From: JAFAXD01 sp963816775
Lineage (GTDB): Bacteria > Pseudomonadota > Alphaproteobacteria > Rhizobiales > Xanthobacteraceae
DNA: 64,000 nucleotides
Reading direction: 5' to 3'
NCBI GenBank assembly: GCA_963816775.1
Contig: CAWFLX010000053.1
Span: forward strand, 19,932-83,931
Part shown: in pieces, positions 60,059 through 64,000 of the stretch
Layout: each line of letters starts with the position of its first letter
Numbering within the stretch: the first letter of the stretch is position 1
Notes under the pieces: model-generated
Database searches by the model: none
Told to the model about the DNA's origin: nothing
Seen by the model: only the letters and a program-made list of their open reading frames with translations
Made by a program: the position numbers and the translations under genes

Positions 60059-61504
60059 TCACGCCGCTTCGGCGCGCGACTTCTCGGTTGCGGTGATGGC
60101 ACCCGAAACCTTGATGTCGGCGATCTCATTCGCGCTGTAGCCAAGCACCTTGCCGAGGACCTCCTCGGTGTGTTCGCCGAGCAGCGGGGCGCGCGTCACC
60201 TCGCAGATCGAGTCGGACATCTTGATCGGATTGCCGACCGTCAAATACTTGCCGCGCGTCGGGTGGTCGACCTCAACCACCGTTCCGGTCGCGCGCAGAG
60301 AGGGTTCCTCGGCGATTTCCTTCATCGACAGGATCGGCCCGACCGGAATATCAACTGCGTTGCACAGGTCCATGACCTCGAACTTGGTTTTGGTCATGGT
60401 CCACGCTTCGACTGTGCTGAAGATGTGCTTGAGGCGAGGTAGCCGCGCAGGCGGTGTTGCGTAATCGGGATCGGTCTTCCATTCCGGCTTGCCGATCAGG
60501 TCGCAGATTGCGCCCCATACCGGGGCCTGGGTGATGAAATAGATGTAGGCATCCGGATCGGCTTCCCAGCCTTTGCACTTGAGGATCCAGCCCGGCTGTC
60601 CTCCGCCGGAGTCGTTGCCGGCGCGCGGCACGGCGTTGCCGAACGCGACGCCCTCCCCGAACTGACTGTACTCCTTGAGCGGCCCGTGCTTGAGGCGCTG
60701 CTGGTCGCGCAGCTTGACGCGACAGAGATTGAGCACGCCGTCCTGCATGGCGGTGAGCACGCGCTGACCGCGCCCGGTGCGATTGCGCTGATAGAGCGCC
60801 GCCACGATACCGAGCCCAAGATGCACCCCGGTCCCGGAATCGCCGATCTGCGCACCAGTCACCAACGGCGGACCTTCGCGGAACCCGGTCGTGGACGCAG
60901 AACCGCCGGCACATTGCGCGACGTTCTCGTAGACCTTGCAGTCCTCATACGGCCCCGGGCCAAAGCCCTTGACCGATGCGACGATCATGCGCGGGTTGAG
61001 CTTGTGGATGTGATCCCAGGTGAGCCCCATGCGGTCCAATGCGCCCGGCGCGAAATTTTCAACCAGCACGTCGCACTGAACGATCAACCGGTTGAGGATT
61101 TCCTTGCCCTTGGGATGTTTGGAATCGATGGTGATGGAACGCTTGTTGCCATTGAGCATCGTGAAATAGAGGCTGTCGGCATTCGGCACATCGCGCAGTT
61201 GCCCGCGCGTGATGTCGCCGACGCCAGGCCGTTCCACCTTGATCACGTCGGCGCCCATGTAGGCGAGAAGCTGCGTACAGGTCGGCCCCGATTGCACGTG
61301 GGTGAAATCGAGAATGCGCACGCCTTCGAGCGCCTTGCCGGCCTCGCCATAAGGTTTGCCACTCGGGCGTGGCAGGCCGTGGCCGGCCACCTTGACCGCC
61401 GGCTTCTTCGAGACCTTGAGCTTTACGACCCGCTTGGCCGATCGCTTCGCCGCGACCTTCTTGGTCGCCAAGCGTGCCTTCGCCACCTTCGTCTTCTTCG
61501 CCAT
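60059..61504 (-). CDS. frc: Formyl-CoA:oxalate CoA-transferase with Lys/Ala-rich N-terminal tail
   Basis: A 481-residue class III CoA-transferase. From residue ~59 it follows Oxalobacter Frc closely: GVRILDFTHVQSGPTCTQLL, YENVAQCAGGSASTTGF, the catalytic Asp in GAQIGDSGTGVHL, the glycine loop SGGGQPGWILKCKGWE, and EITRAP-like CEVTRAPLLGEHTEEVL. It swaps CoA from formyl-CoA to oxalate. Frc normally has ~428 residues; here ~58 extra N-terminal residues form a basic tail (MAKKTKVAKARLATKKVAAK, 16 Lys/Arg in the first 40) that looks like a histone H1 or nucleoid-protein tail. AGGAGA eight bases before the ATG shows the tail is translated. It is downstream of oxalyl-CoA decarboxylase. Confidence 0.92.
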   Translation of the reverse strand: MAKKTKVAKARLATKKVAAKRSAKRVVKLKVSKKPAVKVAGHGLPRPSGKPYGEAGKALEGVRILDFTHVQSGPTCTQLLAYMGADVIKVERPGVGDITRGQLRDVPNADSLYFTMLNGNKRSITIDSKHPKGKEILNRLIVQCDVLVENFAPGALDRMGLTWDHIHKLNPRMIVASVKGFGPGPYEDCKVYENVAQCAGGSASTTGFREGPPLVTGAQIGDSGTGVHLGLGIVAALYQRNRTGRGQRVLTAMQDGVLNLCRVKLRDQQRLKHGPLKEYSQFGEGVAFGNAVPRAGNDSGGGQPGWILKCKGWEADPDAYIYFITQAPVWGAICDLIGKPEWKTDPDYATPPARLPRLKHIFSTVEAWTMTKTKFEVMDLCNAVDIPVGPILSMKEIAEEPSLRATGTVVEVDHPTRGKYLTVGNPIKMSDSICEVTRAPLLGEHTEEVLGKVLGYSANEIADIKVSGAITATEKSRAEAA

Positions 61505-61563
61505 TACAGTTCTCCTGAATTTCGATTTCGTCTGCGGTTGCGGCGGTTGGCGCCGCCGCCGGC

Positions 61564-63306
61564 TTATTTCTTGCGCAGTACGCTTTGCGGGTTGAGGTTG
61601 CCGATGCGGCCGCTCTCGCTGCCGGCCGCCGGGTCGATCACCGCATTGATCAGCGTCGGCTTGCCGGAGTCCATGGCCGTGTCGACGGCGCGCTTCAGCT
61701 CGTCCGGCGTCGTCGCGTTAACGCCGACACCGCCGAAGGCCTCCATCATCTTGTCGTAGCGGGCACCTTTGACGAACACGGTCGTCGCCGGATCGGAGCC
61801 GGCCGAGTTGACGTCCGTGCCGCGGTAGATGCCGTTGTTGTTGAAGATGACGACGCAGACCGGCAGGTTGTACCGGCAGATCGTCTCCACCTCCATGCCG
61901 CAGAACCCGAAGGCGCTGTCGCCTTCGACCGCGAGCACCGGTTTGCCGGTCTCGATCGCCGCCGCGATGGCAGAGCCCATGCCGATGCCCATGACACCCC
62001 AGGTGCCGACATCCAGGCGCTTGCGCGGCTTGTACATGTCGATGACGCCGCGTGCCAGATCGAGCGTGTTGGCGCCTTCGTTGACCAGGATGGCATCTGG
62101 CCGCTCTTTGATGACCGTGCGCAGCGCGCCGAGCGCGCCGTGGTAGTCCATCGGCGAGTTGTTGTTCATCAGGCGCGGCGCCATCTTGGCGACGTTCTCT
62201 TCGCGCTTCGCCTTGACGGCGCCGGTCCAGTCGGCAGGCGCCGTCGGCCAGTTGCCGCCCATGCCTTCGAGAAGGGCCGCGACGCAGGAGCCGATGTCGC
62301 CGACCACCGGTGCGGCGATCTCGACGTTGCTGTCCATCTCCCTGGGCTCGATGTCGATCTGGATGAACTTCTTCGGCGCGTCGCCCCAGGTCTTGCCCTT
62401 GCCGTGCGACAAGAGCCAGTTGAGGCGGGCACCGATCAGCATCACAACGTCAAAGTCCTTCAGCACCGTCGAGCGTGCCGCGCCTGCGCATTGCGGATGC
62501 GTGTCGGGCAGAAGGCCCTTGGCCATGCTCATCGGAAGGAAAGGAATGCCGCTCTTCTCGACCAGAGCGCGGATCGCGTCATCAGCTTGCGCATAGGCCG
62601 CGCCCTTGCCGAGGATGATCAACGGGCGCTTGGCGCTCTTGAGAACGTCGAGCGCGCGCTTGACCGCGGCCGGCGCGGGGAGCTGGGCCGGCACCGCGTC
62701 GATGACCTTGACCAGCGACTTCTTGCCCGCGTCGGCGTTCATGACCTGCCCAAACAGCTTCGCCGGCAGATCGAGATAGACGCCGCCCGGACGCCCGGAC
62801 ACCGCGGCTCGGATCGCGCGCGCCAGGCCGATGCCGATGTCGGCGGCATGCAGCACGCGGAACGCCGCCTTGCAGAGTGGCTTGGCGATGGCGAGTTGAT
62901 CCATCTCTTCGTAGTCGCCCTGCTGCAGATCGACGATCTCGCGCTCGGACGAGCCCGAGATCAGGATCATCGGGAAACAGTTGGTCGTGGCGTGGGCCAG
63001 GGCCGTGAGCCCGTTCAGGAAGCCGGGCGCCGACACGGTGAGGCAGACGCCGGGTTTCTTGGTCAGGAAGCCGGCGATGGCGGCCGCGTAGCCGGCGTTC
63101 TGCTCGTGCCGGAACGAAAGCACGCGGATGCCTGCGGCCTGTGCCATGCGGCCGAAATCCGTGATCGGGATGCCCGGGACCCCGTAGATCGTATTGATGC
63201 CGTTGAGCTTGAGTGCATCGATCACGAGGTGAAAGCCGTCCGTCAGCTCCTGCTCCGTTTCGGCTGCGGGCGTTGTTTCTTTCGCCTTCACTGCGGCCTC
63301 AGCCAT
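61564..63306 (-). CDS. oxc: Oxalyl-CoA decarboxylase
   Basis: A 580-residue thiamine-diphosphate enzyme. The pyrimidine-binding domain contains YGVPGIPITDFGRMAQAAG and the catalytic Glu in VLSFRHEQNAGYAAAIAG. The central domain reads RPLIILGKGAAYAQADDAI. The pyrophosphate domain contains WGVMGIGMGSAIAAAIETG and the Mg-binding GDSAFGFCGMEVETICRY, then NNNGIYRG. The ...NAVIDPAAGSES end is also family-like. It converts oxalyl-CoA to formyl-CoA and CO2. GGGAGG lies seven bases before the ATG at 63306. With Frc just downstream it forms the catalytic cycle of oxalate degradation; the GntR gene lies 29 bases upstream. Confidence 0.95.
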   Translation of the reverse strand: MAEAAVKAKETTPAAETEQELTDGFHLVIDALKLNGINTIYGVPGIPITDFGRMAQAAGIRVLSFRHEQNAGYAAAIAGFLTKKPGVCLTVSAPGFLNGLTALAHATTNCFPMILISGSSEREIVDLQQGDYEEMDQLAIAKPLCKAAFRVLHAADIGIGLARAIRAAVSGRPGGVYLDLPAKLFGQVMNADAGKKSLVKVIDAVPAQLPAPAAVKRALDVLKSAKRPLIILGKGAAYAQADDAIRALVEKSGIPFLPMSMAKGLLPDTHPQCAGAARSTVLKDFDVVMLIGARLNWLLSHGKGKTWGDAPKKFIQIDIEPREMDSNVEIAAPVVGDIGSCVAALLEGMGGNWPTAPADWTGAVKAKREENVAKMAPRLMNNNSPMDYHGALGALRTVIKERPDAILVNEGANTLDLARGVIDMYKPRKRLDVGTWGVMGIGMGSAIAAAIETGKPVLAVEGDSAFGFCGMEVETICRYNLPVCVVIFNNNGIYRGTDVNSAGSDPATTVFVKGARYDKMMEAFGGVGVNATTPDELKRAVDTAMDSGKPTLINAVIDPAAGSESGRIGNLNPQSVLRKK

Positions 63307-63335
63307 GACCAACCTCCCTGAACAGTCTTGTGCCG

Positions 63336-64000
63336 TTAATCGAGATAATCGGCGTGCCGCGCCACGTGCTCGGCGAGGCCGAGCGCATGATCGCGCACCA
63401 GCGCTTCCGCCCGCTCGGTATCGCGCGCTTCCAGCGCCTGAATGATGTTCATGTGATCCCGGATCGAGCGCGAGGCGCGATCATCCTCGCCGATGGTCTT
63501 GCGGCGGATCATGCGCATGTGAGCGAACAGATTCTCCGCGAGATCGATCAGCACGCGATTCTCGCTCATGCGGATGATGCTCTGGTGGAACTCAATGTTG
63601 ACCTGCGAATATTCGTCGAGCTTGGCGTGCAGCTGGCCGTTCTCGAAGGTTGTAAACATCTTGCGCAACTTGCTGATGTCTTGGTCGGCCGCTTTCAGGG
63701 TGATCAATCGTGCCGCCATGCCTTCAAGCGCGGCCCAGGCCGTGATCAGTTCGACGACTTCCTGTTTGGTCTTGCGCACCACATAGATGCCGCGGCGGGG
63801 GACCGAACGAACGAAGCCTTCGCGCTCGAGCTGCGCCATCGCCTCGCGCACCGGCGTGCGTGAAATTCCGAGATCCTGCGCGAGCGCGCGCTCGTCGAGG
63901 CGCACATCACCGGCTCGCTCGTAGACATTGAGCGACAGGATGACGTCTTTGAGCGCCACGTAGGCGCGCTCAGCAAATGTCGATGTGTCGGCGAGCGGCG
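63336..64000 (-). CDS. GntR-family (FCD subgroup) transcriptional regulator, 5' end outside window
   Basis: At least 220 residues, with the frame open past the right edge. The DNA-binding wing is RLDERALAQDLGISRTPVRE, then AQLEREGFVRSVPRRGIYVV. The FCD effector domain shows ITAWAALEGMAARLITLKAA, the metal-ligand pattern in VNIEFHQSIIRMSENRVLID, and MRMIRRKTIGEDDRASRSIR with DHMNIIQALEARD. FCD regulators sense small carboxylates bound to a metal. It lies 29 bases upstream of oxc on the same strand, so it very probably controls the oxalate genes, with oxalate or a derivative as effector. Confidence 0.88.
   Translation of the reverse strand, partial: PLADTSTFAERAYVALKDVILSLNVYERAGDVRLDERALAQDLGISRTPVREAMAQLEREGFVRSVPRRGIYVVRKTKQEVVELITAWAALEGMAARLITLKAADQDISKLRKMFTTFENGQLHAKLDEYSQVNIEFHQSIIRMSENRVLIDLAENLFAHMRMIRRKTIGEDDRASRSIRDHMNIIQALEARDTERAEALVRDHALGLAEHVARHADYLD

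Noticed and set aside
61585..63321. A 578-codon open frame on the plus strand
   Set aside because: It is antisense to oxalyl-CoA decarboxylase and made of Arg/Ala/Asp/His repeats expected of a complementary frame.

Overview
The window is GC-rich alphaproteobacterial chromosome. The closest fit is the Bradyrhizobium / Rhodopseudomonas / Xanthobacteraceae part of the Rhizobiales. That placement rests on protein style (many orphan Bug-type periplasmic binding proteins, a CYP199A-like P450, NAD-linked formate dehydrogenase, oxalate genes) and on dispersed palindromic repeats typical of this group (about 4830-4974, 55283-55408, 57182-57234, 59949-60034). No species can be named from the sequence alone.

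Region 1 (1-42.1 kb) is an accessory aromatic-catabolism island built from several adjacent clusters. From 0.7 to 7.2 kb lie a LysR regulator, a divergent flavin monooxygenase, an aromatic-acid-type MFS carrier, a MetE-like methyltransferase and a frameshifted FAH-family hydrolase. From 7.97 to 18.5 kb a mostly minus-strand cluster carries a flavin monooxygenase, a VOC (extradiol-type) dioxygenase, an FAH-family hydrolase, a Bug binding protein, a D-2-hydroxyacid dehydrogenase, an acetoacetate-decarboxylase-like protein, an MFS carrier, a cyclase-family hydrolase, a TetR regulator and a second MetE-like protein. Fumarylacetoacetase is divergent from these at 18.6 kb. Three similar AT-rich palindromes (15590, 16571, 18571) look like the TetR operators; two sit inside the 17-bp spacer of near-identical sigma-70 promoters. 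From 20 to 28.4 kb are a Yellow/MRJP-like protein, a Bug protein, an alpha/beta hydrolase, a truncated homogentisate dioxygenase, a GcvT/LigM-like folate-dependent demethylase, a MarR regulator, an enoyl-CoA hydratase and an ABC binding protein. From 29.9 to 40.7 kb a plus-strand operon encodes an IclR regulator, a VOC protein, a UbiD decarboxylase, a complete branched-chain-type ABC importer (with a LivM-LivG fusion), an enoyl-CoA hydratase, an acyl-CoA ligase and a frameshifted alpha/beta hydrolase. A CYP199A-like P450 follows on the minus strand. Taken together the island imports aromatic acids, removes O-methyl groups, activates or hydroxylates rings, cleaves them and hydrolyses the products.

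Region 2 (42.1-48.4 kb) is the wreck of an integrated element. It begins with a 3' fragment of tRNA-Glu(CUC) at 42739-42788, the usual scar of a tRNA-targeting integrase. It contains a YqaJ-type exonuclease, an ERF single-strand annealing protein with a C-terminal HNH-like domain, an XRE regulator, small mobile-element-type proteins, a peptidoglycan-binding protein and an internally deleted IS transposase. No integrase is visible.

Region 3 (48.5-51.4 kb) is a fluoride-resistance operon. A fluoride (crcB-motif) riboswitch, with an adjacent hairpin that contains the ribosome binding site and ends in a U-tract, precedes a CPA2-type antiporter, UspA, CrcB/FluC and two DUF190 paralogues.

Region 4 (51.4-64 kb) looks like core metabolism, all on the minus strand: biotin synthase, a two-polypeptide NAD-dependent formate dehydrogenase, formate-THF ligase, a formyltransferase-family protein, formyl-CoA transferase with a long Lys/Ala-rich N-terminal tail, oxalyl-CoA decarboxylase and a GntR regulator that runs off the right edge. 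This converts oxalate to CO2 and formate, and can send formate to NADH or to folate-bound C1 units. It could also receive C1 released by the demethylases of region 1.
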